Shown here: piece after piece, positions 63,941 through 64,000 of the stretch
Numbering within the stretch: the first letter of the stretch is position 1
How the letters are laid out: the number at the start of each line of letters is the position of its first letter
Assembly (NCBI RefSeq): GCF_029623395.1
Contig: NZ_JAPYKK010000006.1
Location: 62,001 to 126,000 of the forward strand
Reading direction: 5' to 3'
DNA: 64,000 bases
Source: Sphingomonas echinoides
Lineage (GTDB): Bacteria > Pseudomonadota > Alphaproteobacteria > Sphingomonadales > Sphingomonadaceae
Notes under the pieces: generated by a model
Databases searched by the model: none
What the model saw: only the letters and a program-made list of their open reading frames with translations
What the model was told of the DNA's origin: nothing
Made by a program: the position numbers and the translations under genes

Positions 63941-64000
63941 TCAGGCCGCGCGTTGGGTGCGCTTGTAGCCTTCAGGATCCGCCGCCTTGATCTTGGCGAG
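63941..64000 (-). CDS. C-terminal end of a leftward gene cut by the window
   Basis: The - strand is open from base 64000 to a TGA at 63941, encoding LAKIKAADPEGYKRTQRAA as the last residues. It continues beyond the window. Too little is visible to name it. Confidence 0.4.
   Translation of the reverse strand, partial: LAKIKAADPEGYKRTQRAA

Overview
The window is high-GC DNA with no rRNA, transposase, integrase, phage or CRISPR sequence. It reads as a chromosomal segment of a sphingomonad (Sphingomonadales, Alphaproteobacteria). Evidence: a serine palmitoyltransferase of the Sphingomonas type with its own acyl carrier protein, the PhyR/NepR/EcfG/PhyP general stress locus, a near-complete hopanoid cluster, DUF6481, and the argS-SPOR-nagZ-scpAB-tatABC order usual in alphaproteobacteria. 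Genus-level assignment is inference.

Layout. 1-2.7 kb: SPOR-domain protein (5' end outside the window) and dgt. 2.7-6.0 kb: small secreted protein, then a DUF1800/DUF1501 pair, then a cluster of palindromic repeats. 6.0-8.0 kb: secreted alpha-amino-acid ester hydrolase-like enzyme. 8.1-14.6 kb: argS, SPOR protein, nagZ, scpA, scpB, tatA, tatB, tatC, closed by a good terminator. 14.6-19.1 kb: entericidin-like lipoprotein and the general stress response locus (nepR-phyP one way, phyR, a 47-residue membrane peptide and ecfG the other, plus a small convergent ORF with a NepR-like motif). 19.1-26.2 kb: glnE, bcp, M23 peptidase, Fe-S carrier, xth, outer-membrane channel-like protein, small secreted protein. 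26.2-38.3 kb: a sphingolipid region (bCerS-like acyltransferase, desaturase, lptG, lptF, hybrid kinase, spt, acp, ceramide-reductase-like protein) running into proB, Uma2 and obgE. 38.4-45 kb: TetR/diiron pair, GMC dehydrogenase with its subunit, GNAT, rpmA, rplU, hspQ, tRNA-Ser, DUF6481. 45-47.8 kb: nadE and a split ModE-like molybdate pair. 48-63.5 kb: hopanoid genes hpnL; hpnI-hpnJ-(65 aa)-hpnK-(ferritin-like) leftward; hpnA-hpnB-hpnC-hpnD-hpnE-shc-hpnG rightward. The window ends in a small zinc-ribbon protein and the last codons of a leftward gene.

How they work together. Two envelope-lipid systems share the window. Spt, acp, the CerR-like protein and the bCerS-like protein can account for ceramide backbone synthesis, with lptF/lptG nearby as candidate exporters in a lineage known for glycosphingolipids in place of LPS. 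HpnD, HpnC and HpnE make squalene, Shc cyclises it, HpnG processes the adenosyl side chain, and HpnI/K/J can add the cyclitol ether cap; hpnH is not in the window. The PhyR-NepR-EcfG switch supplies stress control.

Most unusual observations: about 105-base palindromic elements inserted in frame inside shc and hpnG (a relative sits at the hpnA/hpnB junction); a possible second NepR-like anti-sigma protein convergent with ecfG; the lptFG pair inside the sphingolipid region; and a PhyP kinase whose ATP-binding motifs are degenerate.
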